From: JBFGWM01 sp041588495
GTDB lineage: Bacteria; Pseudomonadota; Gammaproteobacteria; Pseudomonadales; JBFGWM01
Assembly: GCA_041588495.1 (NCBI GenBank)
Contig: JBFGWM010000012.1
Coordinates: 1-24,355, forward strand
Direction: 5' to 3'
Length of the DNA stretch: 24,355 nucleotides
The notes beneath the pieces were generated by a model. It did no database searches and was not told the DNA's origin. It worked only from the letters and a program-made list of their open reading frames with translations. Within the stretch, counting starts at the first letter, position 1; each line of letters opens with the position of its first letter. The position numbers and the translations under genes were made by a program. Positions 15,021 to 23,907 of the stretch are shown here, piece after piece.

Positions 15021-16565
15021 ATGCAACAACTGAATCCATCAGAGATCAGCGAGATCATCAAGAAGCGGATCGAAAAGCTCGATCTCAGGACGGAAGCGCG
15101 CACCGAGGGCACCGTGGTCAGTGTCAGCGACGGTATCGTGCGCATCCATGGCCTGGCCGATGCCATGTATGGCGAAATGATCGAGTTTTCGGGAGGCGTG
15201 TTCGGTCTCGCGCTGAACCTGGAAAAGGATTCCGTCGGCGCCGTTGTACTGGGCGATTATCAGGGTCTGGCCGAAGGCCAGAAGGCCAAGTGTACCGGCC
15301 GCATCCTCGAGGTGCCGGTGGGCAGCGGCCTGCTCGGCCGCGTGGTGGATTCGCTCGGCAACCCGATTGACGGCAAGGGTGCACTGGATTCGAACCAGAC
15401 CGCGCCGATCGAGCAGGTGGCACCCGGTGTGATCTGGCGGAAGTCGGTCAGCCAGCCGGTGCAGACGGGCCTCAAGTCAGTGGACGCCATGGTGCCGATC
15501 GGTCGTGGCCAGCGGGAGCTGATCATTGGTGACCGCCAGACTGGTAAGACGGCCGTCGCGGTCGACACGATCATCAACCAGAAGGGTTCGGGCATCAAGT
15601 GTATCTACGTCGCGGTCGGCCAGAAGCAGTCGTCGATCGCCAACGTGGTACGCAAGCTCGAGGAACATGGCGCCATGGAGCACACCATCGTGGTGGCTGC
15701 CGCGGCTGCCGAGCCGGCGGCGACCCAGTTCCTCGCGCCCTACACAGGGTGCACCATGGGCGAGTACTTCCGCGACCGCGGCGAAGATGCGCTCATCATC
15801 TACGATGACCTCACCAAGCAGGCGTGGGCTTATCGCCAGATTTCCCTGCTGCTGCGGCGCCCGCCCGGCCGTGAAGCGTATCCCGGTGACGTCTTTTACT
15901 TGCACTCGCGCCTGCTGGAGCGGGCCGCGCGGGTCAACGAGGAATACGTCGAGCGCTACACCAACGGCGAGGTCAAGGGTCAGACCGGCTCGCTGACCGC
16001 CCTGCCGATCATCGAAACCCAGGCCGGCGACGTTTCCGCGTTCGTTCCGACCAACGTGATTTCAATCACAGACGGCCAGATCTTCCTGGAAACGGACCTG
16101 TTCTACTCGGGCATCCGACCGGCCATCAACGCCGGCCTGTCGGTGTCGCGGGTGGGTGGCGCTGCGCAGACCAACATCATCAAGAAGCTCGGCGGTGGTG
16201 TGCGGCTGGCCCTGGCCCAGTACCGGGAACTGGCGGCATTCGCGCAGTTCGCGTCTGACCTCGATGAGGCGACCCGGAAACAGCTGGAGCACGGCCAGCG
16301 CGTCACCGAGCTGATGAAGCAGAAGCAGTATTCGCCGCTCAGCGTGGCCGAGATGGCGGTCAGCCTGTATGCGGCAAACGAGGGGTATCTTGACGACGTG
16401 GACGTTGCCAAGGTCGTCGACTTCGAGACGGCGCTGCTCTCCTACATGAACAGCGAGCATCGCGACCTCCTCGACCGGGTCAACAAGGACTGCGCTCTCA
16501 ATGACGAGGTCGCGGCTGATTTCAAGGCGGCGATCGAGAAGTTCAAGGCGACGCAGACCTGGTAG
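15021..16565 (+). CDS. atpA: ATP synthase F1 subunit alpha
   Basis: Alpha is the regulatory nucleotide-binding subunit of the F1 hexamer. The 514-residue protein begins MQQLNPSEISEIIKKRI and contains Walker A GDRQTGKTA (170-178), Walker B LIIYDD (258-263) and the arginine finger in LSVSRVGGAAQ (Arg377; E. coli Arg376). I chose the ATG at 15021, preceded by AAGGGG, because it gives the family N-terminus; the frame stays open 24 codons upstream into atpH without similarity. It lies 16 bp after atpH and 68 bp before atpG. Confidence 0.97.
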   Translation: MQQLNPSEISEIIKKRIEKLDLRTEARTEGTVVSVSDGIVRIHGLADAMYGEMIEFSGGVFGLALNLEKDSVGAVVLGDYQGLAEGQKAKCTGRILEVPVGSGLLGRVVDSLGNPIDGKGALDSNQTAPIEQVAPGVIWRKSVSQPVQTGLKSVDAMVPIGRGQRELIIGDRQTGKTAVAVDTIINQKGSGIKCIYVAVGQKQSSIANVVRKLEEHGAMEHTIVVAAAAAEPAATQFLAPYTGCTMGEYFRDRGEDALIIYDDLTKQAWAYRQISLLLRRPPGREAYPGDVFYLHSRLLERAARVNEEYVERYTNGEVKGQTGSLTALPIIETQAGDVSAFVPTNVISITDGQIFLETDLFYSGIRPAINAGLSVSRVGGAAQTNIIKKLGGGVRLALAQYRELAAFAQFASDLDEATRKQLEHGQRVTELMKQKQYSPLSVAEMAVSLYAANEGYLDDVDVAKVVDFETALLSYMNSEHRDLLDRVNKDCALNDEVAADFKAAIEKFKATQTW

Positions 16566-16633
16566 GCCCGTTGCGGAGACTTGCGGGCCACGGCCCGCGA
16601 AGCCGAACATTGAAAACGAAGGGTTGCTGACAC

Positions 16634-17497
16634 ATGGCTGGCGCGAAAGAAGTCCGCACGAAGATTTCCAGCATCAAGAACACCCAGAAGATCACCAGTG
16701 CCATGGAACTGGTGGCGGCGTCCAAGATGCGCAAGGCCCAGATGCGCATGGCGGAGGGGCGGCCCTACGCGCGGCGCATTCGCGAGGTGGTGGGACACCT
16801 GGCCAACGCCAATCCCGAGTACTCGCACCTGTATCTGCAGGAGCGCGACGTCAAGCGGGTGGGGTTTATCGTGGTGTCGTCCGATCGCGGGCTTTGCGGT
16901 GGCCTGAACATCAACATGTTCAAGGCGGTTGCACGTCGCATCAACGAGTATCGTGGGGACGGCGTCGAGCCGGAACTGTGCCTGATCGGCGGCAAGGCGG
17001 TCTCCTTTTTCCGCACGGTCGGCGGCGAGGTTTCCGCGGTGATGACGCAGCTGGGTGACAAGCCGCAGCTCGGCGACCTGATCGGCGGCGTGAAGGTGAT
17101 GCTCGACGCTTTCGAAAGTGGGCGCATCGGCCGACTGTACATCGTATACAACCAGTTCGTGAACACCATGACCCAGCGGCCCTCGGTGGAGCAGTTGTTG
17201 CCCCTGGTGCCCGAGGAGAACGAGGACCTGGAGCACCACTGGGATTACATCTACGAGCCGGATGCGCGTGAAATCATTGACGGACTGCTGGTCCGCTATG
17301 TCGAATCCGTGGTCTACCAGGCGGTGGTCGAGAACAACGCCTGCGAGCAGGCGGCGCGCATGGTTGCGATGAAGAGCGCGACCGATAACGCGGGACAGCT
17401 GATTGACGATCTGCAGCTGCTTTACAACAAGGCGAGGCAGGCTGCGATCACCCAGGAAATTTCCGAGATCGTTGGCGGTGCCGCCGCGGTCAGTTAA
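16634..17497 (+). CDS. atpG: ATP synthase F1 subunit gamma
   Basis: Gamma is the rotating central shaft. The 287-residue length equals E. coli AtpG. The protein starts MAGAKEVRTKISSIKNTQKI and ends with the conserved helix SATDNAGQLIDDLQLLYNKARQ and ITQEISEIVGGAAA; these two termini form the coiled coil inserted into the alpha/beta hexamer. SSDRGLCGGLN (about 82-92) is the conserved core motif. The ATG has an AAGG Shine-Dalgarno. Confidence 0.97.
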   Translation: MAGAKEVRTKISSIKNTQKITSAMELVAASKMRKAQMRMAEGRPYARRIREVVGHLANANPEYSHLYLQERDVKRVGFIVVSSDRGLCGGLNINMFKAVARRINEYRGDGVEPELCLIGGKAVSFFRTVGGEVSAVMTQLGDKPQLGDLIGGVKVMLDAFESGRIGRLYIVYNQFVNTMTQRPSVEQLLPLVPEENEDLEHHWDYIYEPDAREIIDGLLVRYVESVVYQAVVENNACEQAARMVAMKSATDNAGQLIDDLQLLYNKARQAAITQEISEIVGGAAAVS

Positions 17498-17542
17498 ACA
17501 GCGTTTACGGATCAAATCTGATTTGAACAGGGGAATGCAGGT

Positions 17543-18931
17543 ATGAGCAGTGGGCGAATCGTACAGATCATCGGGGCCGTCATCGACGTCGAGTTCCCCC
17601 GCGAGTCGGTGCCCAAGGTCTACGACGCGCTGAAGGTCGAAGACAAGGACCTCACGCTGGAAGTGCAGCAGCAGCTCGGCGACGGCGTCGTGCGCTCAAT
17701 CGCCATGGGCACCTCCGAGGGCCTGCGGCGTGGCCTCGAGGTGACCAACACCGGGGCTCCGGTATCGGTTCCGGTCGGCCAGGAGACCCTCGGCCGCATC
17801 ATGGACGTGCTGGGTACGCCCATCGATGAGAAAGGTCCGATCGGGGAGAAAAAGCGCTCTCCGATTCACCGCAAGGCGCCGACCTATGCTGAACAGGCGG
17901 CAGCCCAGGAATTGCTGGAAACCGGCATCAAGGTGATCGACCTCCTGTGTCCGTTCGCCAAGGGCGGCAAGGTGGGCCTGTTCGGTGGCGCCGGCGTGGG
18001 CAAGACCGTGAACATGATGGAGTTGATCCGCAACATCGCGATCGAGCACAGCGGGTTCTCGGTGTTCGCCGGCGTGGGCGAGCGGACCCGGGAAGGGAAC
18101 GACTTCTACCACGAGATGATGGAGTCGAACGTACTCGACAAGGTGTCCCTGGTGTACGGCCAGATGAACGAACCGCCCGGCAACCGCCTGCGCGTGGCGC
18201 TCACCGGCCTCAGCATCGCCGAGGAATTCCGCGATGAGGGCCGCGACGTACTCCTGTTCGTCGACAACATTTACCGGTATACCCTCGCAGGTACCGAGGT
18301 CTCGGCCCTGTTGGGCCGGATGCCCTCCGCGGTCGGCTACCAGCCGACCCTCGCCGAGGAAATGGGTATGCTCCAGGAGCGGATCACCTCGACCAAGACG
18401 GGGTCGATCACCTCCATCCAGGCGGTCTACGTTCCCGCGGATGACCTGACTGACCCTTCTCCGGCCACGACCTTTGCCCACCTGGACGCAACCGTGGTTC
18501 TGTCGCGCCAGATTGCGGAACTGGGCATCTATCCCGCGGTGGATCCGCTCGACTCCACGAGTCGCCAGCTCGACCCGCTGGTGGTCGGCCAGGATCACTA
18601 TGACACCGCCACCGGCGTGCAACGGGTCCTGCAACGCTACAAGGAGCTCAAGGACATCATCGCGATTCTCGGCATGGACGAGCTTTCCGAGGAGGATAAG
18701 CTCACCGTATCCCGGGCGCGGAAGATTCAGCGCTTCCTGTCGCAACCGTTCTTCGTTGCCGAGGTGTTCACCGGCTCACCGGGCAAGTACGTCTCGCTGA
18801 AGGACTCGATTCGTGGCTTCCAGGGTATCCTGGGTGGCGAGTACGACGAGTATCCGGAACAGGCGTTTTACATGGTCGGCTCCATCGACGAGGTTGTCGA
18901 AAAGGCCGCTGCCATGAAGGAAGACAAATAA
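17543..18931 (+). CDS. atpD: ATP synthase F1 subunit beta
   Basis: Beta carries the catalytic sites. The 462-residue protein has Walker A GGAGVGKT (148-155), the catalytic GVGERTREGNDFYHEM (177-192), Walker B DVLLFVDNIYR (235-245) and the DELSEED loop (GMDELSEEDKL) that contacts gamma and epsilon. Length matches the gammaproteobacterial family (about 460). The ATG at 17543 is preceded by AGGGGA. It lies 45 bp after atpG and 28 bp before atpC. Confidence 0.98.
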   Translation: MSSGRIVQIIGAVIDVEFPRESVPKVYDALKVEDKDLTLEVQQQLGDGVVRSIAMGTSEGLRRGLEVTNTGAPVSVPVGQETLGRIMDVLGTPIDEKGPIGEKKRSPIHRKAPTYAEQAAAQELLETGIKVIDLLCPFAKGGKVGLFGGAGVGKTVNMMELIRNIAIEHSGFSVFAGVGERTREGNDFYHEMMESNVLDKVSLVYGQMNEPPGNRLRVALTGLSIAEEFRDEGRDVLLFVDNIYRYTLAGTEVSALLGRMPSAVGYQPTLAEEMGMLQERITSTKTGSITSIQAVYVPADDLTDPSPATTFAHLDATVVLSRQIAELGIYPAVDPLDSTSRQLDPLVVGQDHYDTATGVQRVLQRYKELKDIIAILGMDELSEEDKLTVSRARKIQRFLSQPFFVAEVFTGSPGKYVSLKDSIRGFQGILGGEYDEYPEQAFYMVGSIDEVVEKAAAMKEDK

Positions 18932-18959
18932 ACGCCGCCCGCTGGAGGCCTGACCAATC

Positions 18960-19385
18960 ATGGCAATGACCGTGCACTGCGATATCGTCAGCGCAGAAGA
19001 AGAGATCTTTTCCGGCCTGGTCGAGATGGTGGTCGCCAGCGGCAAGCTGGGTGATCTCGGCATCGCGCCGGGTCACGCGCCGCTGCTGACCGAACTCAAG
19101 CCGGGCCCGGTGCGCGTCATCCGGCAGGGTGGTGGTGAAGAGGTCTACTACGTTTCCGGTGGCTTTCTTGAGGCCCAGCCCAGCGTGGTGACGATTCTTG
19201 CCGATACCGCGCTGCGTGCCGATGACGTCGACGAAGCGGCCGCGCTGGAAGCCAAGAAGCGTGCCGAGGAGGCTCTCACCAACCAGGAAGGCGAGTTCGA
19301 CTACTCTCGTGCGGCCGCCATGCTGGCCGAGGCGACGGCCCAGTTGCGGGCCCTGGAGCAGTTGCGCAAGAAGATGGGCAAGTAG
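18960..19385 (+). CDS. atpC: ATP synthase F1 subunit epsilon
   Basis: Epsilon binds gamma and can inhibit ATP hydrolysis. The 141-residue protein has the N-terminal beta-sandwich (HCDIVSAEEEIFSG and APGHAPLLTELKPG) and a C-terminal two-helix domain ending LRALEQLRKKMGK. The ATG is preceded by GGAGG. It is the last gene of the atp operon, followed by a canonical terminator at 19450-19479. Confidence 0.95.
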   Translation: MAMTVHCDIVSAEEEIFSGLVEMVVASGKLGDLGIAPGHAPLLTELKPGPVRVIRQGGGEEVYYVSGGFLEAQPSVVTILADTALRADDVDEAAALEAKKRAEEALTNQEGEFDYSRAAAMLAEATAQLRALEQLRKKMGK

Positions 19386-19449
19386 GCCGCCCGCGCCGGG
19401 CTTCCCTCCGGATCGGGGCACGATCCCGCCGCATTCGCGGAAAAACAGG

Positions 19450-19479
19450 AAAAAAGGGTGGCCGGTGCTACCCTTTTTT
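19450..19479 (+). terminator. Intrinsic terminator of the atp operon
   Basis: GGGTGGC (19456-19462) pairs with GCTACCC (19467-19473, one G-U pair) around a CGGT tetraloop, flanked by A6 (19450-19455) and T6 (19474-19479). This is a textbook rho-independent terminator, and the A6 makes it symmetrical so it could also work on the minus strand. It lies 65 bp after atpC and only 44 bp before glmU. Confidence 0.9.
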
Positions 19480-19523
19480 CTTATCTGGCACCGTTCCGGG
19501 CCAGTCAACCAGGAAGCCGGGCC

Positions 19524-20897
19524 ATGGCCGTTGAAGTGATCATTCTCGCCGCAGGCAAGGGCACGCGCATGCGCTCGTCCCTGCCCAAGGTGTTGCATCG
19601 CCTGGCCGGCAAGCCCCTGGTTGCCCACGTGATCGAGCGCGCCCGGAATTTGGAGGCGGACAAGGTCCACGTGGTCATCGGCCACGGTGCGGAACAGGTC
19701 CGTGACACCCTCGGTGCAGAGCAGGTGCAGTGGGCGGTCCAGGAGGAACAACTGGGCACCGGTCACGCAGTCCACCAGGCGACTCCCGCCATCGCCGACG
19801 ACGCCGTGGCGCTGATCCTGTACGGCGATGTGCCCCTGATTCGCAGTGAAACCCTCAACCACCTGCTCGACCTGGTGGACGAAAAGCACATGGCCCTGCT
19901 GACGGTCCACATGGATGATCCCGCCGGTTACGGCCGCATCATCCGGGATGGCCGCGGCGACATCACCGCCATCGTGGAGCAGAAGGATGCGACCCCGGAG
20001 CAACTGGCCATACACGAGGTCAACACCGGGATTCTCGCCGTGCATGCCGCGCAACTGAAGGAATGGTTGCCGCAACTGTCGTCAGACAATGCCCAGGGCG
20101 AGTACTACCTCACCGATATCATCGGTATGGCGGTACAGAACGGCGTGCGGGTCCGCGGTGCGCAGCCGGACTACCTGCAGGAAGTCCAGGGCATTAATGA
20201 CCGGGTGCAGCTTGCCGCCCTGGAACGCTGGTACCAGGCGCGACTGGCCGAGGGCCTGATGCGCTCGGGGGCGACGCTCCGGGACCCGGCGCGGATCGAC
20301 GTGCGGGGTGACGTGGAAACCGGGCAGGACGTGGAGATCGACGTCAACGTGGTTCTTTCCGGCCGGGTGCGGATCGGCGACCGCGTCCGCATCGGCGCCA
20401 ACGTGGTAATCGTTGATGCGGAAATCGCGGACGGTGCCGAAATCCTCGAGAACACGGTCCTCGAGGACTGTCGCGTCGGTGAAAACTGCGTGGTCGGCCC
20501 ATTCGCCCGGCTGCGCCCGGGAACCGAACTCGCGGCCGGCGCCAAGGTCGGAAATTTTGTCGAGACCAAGAAGGCGCGGGTTGGCGAGGGCAGCAAGATC
20601 AACCACCTCAGTTACGTGGGCGACGCGGAACTGGGTCGCAACGTGAACGTCGGCGCCGGCACCATCACCTGCAACTACGACGGCGCAAACAAGCATCGCA
20701 CCGATATCGGCGACGACGTGTTCATTGGTTCCAACAGCTCACTGGTTGCGCCACTGCGTATTGGTGACGGGGCGACCGTGGGCGCGGGCTCCACCATCAC
20801 CAGCGAGGTGGAGGATGGCGCCCTTGGTGTTGCACGCGGCAAGCAGCGCAACATCCCCAACTGGAAGCGTCCGCTGAAGCTGAAAAAGAAAGACTGA
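19524..20897 (+). CDS. glmU: Bifunctional UDP-GlcNAc pyrophosphorylase / glucosamine-1-phosphate acetyltransferase
   Basis: GlmU makes UDP-N-acetylglucosamine for peptidoglycan and lipopolysaccharide: it acetylates glucosamine-1-phosphate and couples it to UTP. The 457-residue protein has the uridyltransferase domain with LAAGKGTRM (8-16), the metal Asp in YGDVPLI (Asp102), and a left-handed beta-helix from about 250 with the acetyltransferase His361 (INHLSYVGDAELG) and CNYDGANKHRT (383-393). I chose the ATG at 19524 (MAVEVIILAAGKG) with AGGAAG upstream; a longer frame starting at 19458 would run through the terminator and is not credible. glmS follows after 15 bp. Confidence 0.97.
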   Translation: MAVEVIILAAGKGTRMRSSLPKVLHRLAGKPLVAHVIERARNLEADKVHVVIGHGAEQVRDTLGAEQVQWAVQEEQLGTGHAVHQATPAIADDAVALILYGDVPLIRSETLNHLLDLVDEKHMALLTVHMDDPAGYGRIIRDGRGDITAIVEQKDATPEQLAIHEVNTGILAVHAAQLKEWLPQLSSDNAQGEYYLTDIIGMAVQNGVRVRGAQPDYLQEVQGINDRVQLAALERWYQARLAEGLMRSGATLRDPARIDVRGDVETGQDVEIDVNVVLSGRVRIGDRVRIGANVVIVDAEIADGAEILENTVLEDCRVGENCVVGPFARLRPGTELAAGAKVGNFVETKKARVGEGSKINHLSYVGDAELGRNVNVGAGTITCNYDGANKHRTDIGDDVFIGSNSSLVAPLRIGDGATVGAGSTITSEVEDGALGVARGKQRNIPNWKRPLKLKKKD

Positions 20898-20912
20898 CGG
20901 AGACCTGCAGAC

Positions 20913-22745
20913 ATGTGTGGCATCGTAGGAGCAATCGCAGAACGCAAGGTCTCTGATATTTTGCTGGAGGGGCTCAAGCGTCTCGAATACCGCGGCTATG
21001 ACTCCGCCGGCATGGCGGTCTACCTGGACGATGCCGCCGAGGTGCAGCGCCTGCGTCGGACGGGCAAGGTCGCGGAACTCGAAAACGCCCTGCGCGAGTC
21101 GCCCCTCCCGGGGCACCTCGGGATCGCCCATACCCGCTGGGCCACCCACGGCAAGCCCACCGAGCAAAATGCCCACCCCCACGTGTCCGGGGACGTGGCG
21201 GTGGTCCACAACGGGATCATCGAGAACTTCGAGGAACTTAAGAAAGAGCTGATCGGCGCCGGATACGAGTTTCAGTCGGAAACCGACACCGAGGTCATCG
21301 CCCACCTGGTGCATCACGAGTACGCGTCGAACCCGGATCTCTACGCCGCGGTGCGCGCCGCCCTGTCGCGTTGCGAGGGTGCGTACGCCGTGGGCGTGAT
21401 CCACGCCGCGCACCCCGACCGGATCATCGCCGCTCGCAAGGGCAGCCCCCTGGTGGTCGGACAGGGCATCGGTGAGAATTTTATCGCCTCCGACCAGTTG
21501 GCGTTGCTTCACGTCACCGACCGGTTCATCTTCCTCGAGGAGGGCGACTTCGCCGACATCCGGCGGGATTCGGTGTCGATTTTCGACACGGAAAACCAGC
21601 CGGTGGAACGTGAACTGGTCACTTTCGAGCATGGTATCGATGCTGCCGACCGCGGCGGATTCCGCCACTACATGCTCAAGGAGATCTACGAGCAGCCCGA
21701 TGTGGTGGCGGCGACCCTGAGCGGACGCATCAGCCGCAGCGGAATCCTCGAACATGCATTCGGTGAAAATGCCGCGGCGGTGTTCGACAAGGTCAAGGCG
21801 GTGCAGATCATTGCCTGCGGAACCAGCTATCACGCCGGCCTGGTCGCCCGCTACTGGATCGAGGACATGGTCGGCATCCCCTGCCAGGTCGAGGTGGCGA
21901 GCGAGTTCCGTTACCGCAAGCACGTGGTGATGGATGACACCCTGTTCGTGACCATCTCGCAGTCCGGGGAAACTGCCGATTCGCTGGCCGCCCTGCGCGG
22001 CATCGAGGGCAGCGGTTACCTGGCAACCCTGACCATCTGTAACGTGCCCAGCAGCTCACTGGTGCGCGAATCCGACCTCGCCCTGATGACCATGGCGGGC
22101 CCCGAGATCGGTGTCGCCAGCACCAAGGCGTTCACCACCCAGCTGGTGGGCCTGCTGTTGCTCACCCTGGCCCTCGGCCGACGCCACGGACTCGACCGTG
22201 CGGTGGAAAAACAGATCGTCGCGGAATTGCGCGAATTGCCTGATCTCATCCGTGAAGCCCTCGACCTCGATGAGGAGATCAACCGCACCTCGGAGCAGTT
22301 CGCGGAAAAGCACCACACCCTGTTTCTCGGTCGTGGCCCCCTCTACCCGGTGGCCATGGAAGGCGCGCTGAAGCTCAAGGAAATCTCGTATATCCACGCC
22401 GAGGCCTATCCTGCCGGAGAACTGAAGCACGGGCCGCTGGCGTTGGTCGATCACGACATGCCGGTGGTCGCCGTGGCGCCCAACAACGAGCTATTGGAAA
22501 AACTCAAGTCCAACCTGCAGGAAGTGCGCGCGCGCGGTGGAGAGTTGTTCGTGTTCGCGGACCGGGCGGCGGGGGTCACCGAGAGTGACGGGTGCCAGGT
22601 GATCGAACTGCCCCACGTCGACCGGGTGCTGGAACCGATCCTGTACACCATTCCGTTACAGTTGCTGTCCTACCATGTCGCCGTGCTGAAGGGCACCGAC
22701 GTCGACCAGCCGCGCAACCTCGCGAAGTCCGTGACGGTGGAGTGA
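20913..22745 (+). CDS. glmS: Glutamine-fructose-6-phosphate aminotransferase (isomerizing)
   Basis: GlmS turns fructose-6-phosphate and glutamine into glucosamine-6-phosphate, the first step of amino-sugar synthesis, feeding GlmU (through GlmM, not in this window). The 610-residue protein starts MCGIVGAI, placing the N-terminal nucleophile Cys directly after Met. The glutaminase domain has HTRWATHG (73-80) and VHNGIIEN (98-105); the two sugar isomerase domains have CGTSYH (302-307) and SQSGETADS (349-357); the end is KSVTVE, the usual family C-terminus. The ATG has GGAG upstream. It is co-transcribed with glmU. No glmS ribozyme is seen, as expected for a proteobacterium. Confidence 0.98.
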   Translation: MCGIVGAIAERKVSDILLEGLKRLEYRGYDSAGMAVYLDDAAEVQRLRRTGKVAELENALRESPLPGHLGIAHTRWATHGKPTEQNAHPHVSGDVAVVHNGIIENFEELKKELIGAGYEFQSETDTEVIAHLVHHEYASNPDLYAAVRAALSRCEGAYAVGVIHAAHPDRIIAARKGSPLVVGQGIGENFIASDQLALLHVTDRFIFLEEGDFADIRRDSVSIFDTENQPVERELVTFEHGIDAADRGGFRHYMLKEIYEQPDVVAATLSGRISRSGILEHAFGENAAAVFDKVKAVQIIACGTSYHAGLVARYWIEDMVGIPCQVEVASEFRYRKHVVMDDTLFVTISQSGETADSLAALRGIEGSGYLATLTICNVPSSSLVRESDLALMTMAGPEIGVASTKAFTTQLVGLLLLTLALGRRHGLDRAVEKQIVAELRELPDLIREALDLDEEINRTSEQFAEKHHTLFLGRGPLYPVAMEGALKLKEISYIHAEAYPAGELKHGPLALVDHDMPVVAVAPNNELLEKLKSNLQEVRARGGELFVFADRAAGVTESDGCQVIELPHVDRVLEPILYTIPLQLLSYHVAVLKGTDVDQPRNLAKSVTVE

Positions 22746-22839
22746 TGACCGGGTGTCCGCACGGGCGGTAGCCGATGTGAGTGGGAATCCAAAAACGGCT
22801 ATTTGCTGACCGGATCCGGCCTGCTGGAAATGATCCAAT

Positions 22840-22876
22840 GCCCGCCTGTACCGGGCCGTCTGGCCGGATGGCGGGC
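22840..22876. terminator. GC-rich nested hairpin downstream of glmS
   Basis: GCCCGCC (22840-22846) pairs with GGCGGGC (22870-22876), and inside it CCGG-G-CC (22851-22857) pairs with GGCCGG (22862-22867) around GTCT, with short internal bulges. The structure lies between the convergent ends of glmS (plus) and the small gene at 22904 (minus) and could end transcription from both sides. No T run follows, so it is not a canonical intrinsic terminator. Confidence 0.45.
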
Positions 22877-22903
22877 GTACCGGAAACGCTTTGCAGGCTG
22901 TCG

Positions 22904-23098
22904 TCAGTCCTCGTCCAACCAGACGTCGTTGACGTTCTGCTCCAGTTGTTTCCTTTCGAAATGCTCTTCTATGGCACGGCGCGCCTGCATCATGCGGCGG
23001 GCCTTGCGGCTGGACTTGCGCCCGGGGCCCCGGGAGAGGCCTTCCTCTTCGAGGAATTCCGGATCGTAATTGTCCATGATGTAGTCCTGCTGTCGCAT
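22904..23098 (-). CDS. Small conserved-type hypothetical protein (64 aa), possibly PA3496-like
   Basis: This minus-strand frame encodes a 64-residue charged protein. The ATG at 23098 is favoured over an upstream start (12 residues longer) because it has a strong Shine-Dalgarno, AAGGAGGG, nine bases ahead. The N-terminus is acidic (DNYDPEFLEEEG), the centre basic (GPGRKSSRKARRMMQARRAIEEHFERK) and the C-terminus acidic (NDVWLDED). No signal peptide or membrane segment is visible. The pattern of a basic R/K helix followed by an E-R-K-x-L segment and an acidic tail resembles, from memory, the PA3496 family of small gammaproteobacterial proteins of unproven function; I cannot confirm this. It is downstream of eda on the same strand, 155 bp away, and convergent with glmS. 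Confidence 0.75.
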   Translation of the reverse strand: MRQQDYIMDNYDPEFLEEEGLSRGPGRKSSRKARRMMQARRAIEEHFERKQLEQNVNDVWLDED

Positions 23099-23253
23099 GG
23101 CTGCGGCCCTCCTTTGTGTGAATGCCCTCGCCACCCCGAATCCCTGGGAGTACTACGTTCCTATCGGTAAAGATTTATGAAAATTCAGCAATCCGCAAGG
23201 CCTTTCCGACCACCGGTCATTTCCGGGGATCGGGCGACCTTTCGAAGTGGGTT

Positions 23254-23907
23254 TCAAGAGACTGATTTCTCGAGAATTTTGGTCGCCGCGGTCAGGGCGG
23301 CAACCGCGAGGTCCCGAATCTCCTCCCAGTCCCCCGCCGCCACCGCGCTGCCGGGCACGAACCACGTCCCGCCCACGCAGGCCACGCATTCGAGTTCCAG
23401 CCAGTCCGCGAGGTTGCCGGAGCGGATGCCGCCGGTGGGACAGAAACGGACCTCCGGAAACACCGGTGCCAGCGACTCCAGGTAACCGGCTCCACCGCTG
23501 GCCATGGCGGGAAAAAATTTCAGGAAGTGGAAGTCGGCGGCGAGGGCGGCGAGAATCTCGCTCGCGGTGGCCACGCCGGGAACCAGCGGCATCGCGGCGT
23601 TGCGTGCCGCGGCGGCAATGCCGGGCTCGAACCCGGGTGAAACGCAGAAGCGCGCGCCGGCCGCGGCGGCCTCCCCGACCTGGCTCGCGCGGATCACGGT
23701 GCCGACGCCGACATAGAGCTCGGGCCGATTGGAAGCGATCCGCTCCACCGCCTCCAGCGCGGCAGCGGTGCGCAGCACCACCTCGCAACTGGCATACCCG
23801 CAATCCAGCAGCACATCGGCGAGGGGTACGGCCTGGTCCGCATCCTCGATGCTGACCACCGGCAGCAGCGGGCGAGCGGCGAGACGGTTTTCCCAGTCGC
23901 GGTTCAT
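23254..23907 (-). CDS. eda: 2-keto-3-deoxy-6-phosphogluconate (KDPG) aldolase
   Basis: Eda splits KDPG into pyruvate and glyceraldehyde-3-phosphate, the last step of the Entner-Doudoroff pathway; many homologues also act on KHG (4-hydroxy-2-oxoglutarate). The 217-residue protein is a class I aldolase barrel: LLPVVSIEDADQAVPLA (14-30), catalytic Glu42 in CEVVLRT, the Schiff-base Lys130 in FLKFFPA, and phosphate-binding RFCPTGGI (154-161) and VGGTWFVP (178-185). I chose the ATG at 23907 (MNRDWENRL), which gives the family length; the frame extends 129 codons further into the divergent zwf region but that part is an antisense shadow. It is divergent from zwf; edd is not in the window. Confidence 0.94.
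   Translation of the reverse strand: MNRDWENRLAARPLLPVVSIEDADQAVPLADVLLDCGYASCEVVLRTAAALEAVERIASNRPELYVGVGTVIRASQVGEAAAAGARFCVSPGFEPGIAAAARNAAMPLVPGVATASEILAALAADFHFLKFFPAMASGGAGYLESLAPVFPEVRFCPTGGIRSGNLADWLELECVACVGGTWFVPGSAVAAGDWEEIRDLAVAALTAATKILEKSVS

Noticed and set aside
20898..20912. A possible glmS ribozyme or riboswitch upstream of glmS
   Set aside because: The glmU-glmS gap is only 15 bp, far too short, and the ribozyme is known from Gram-positive bacteria.
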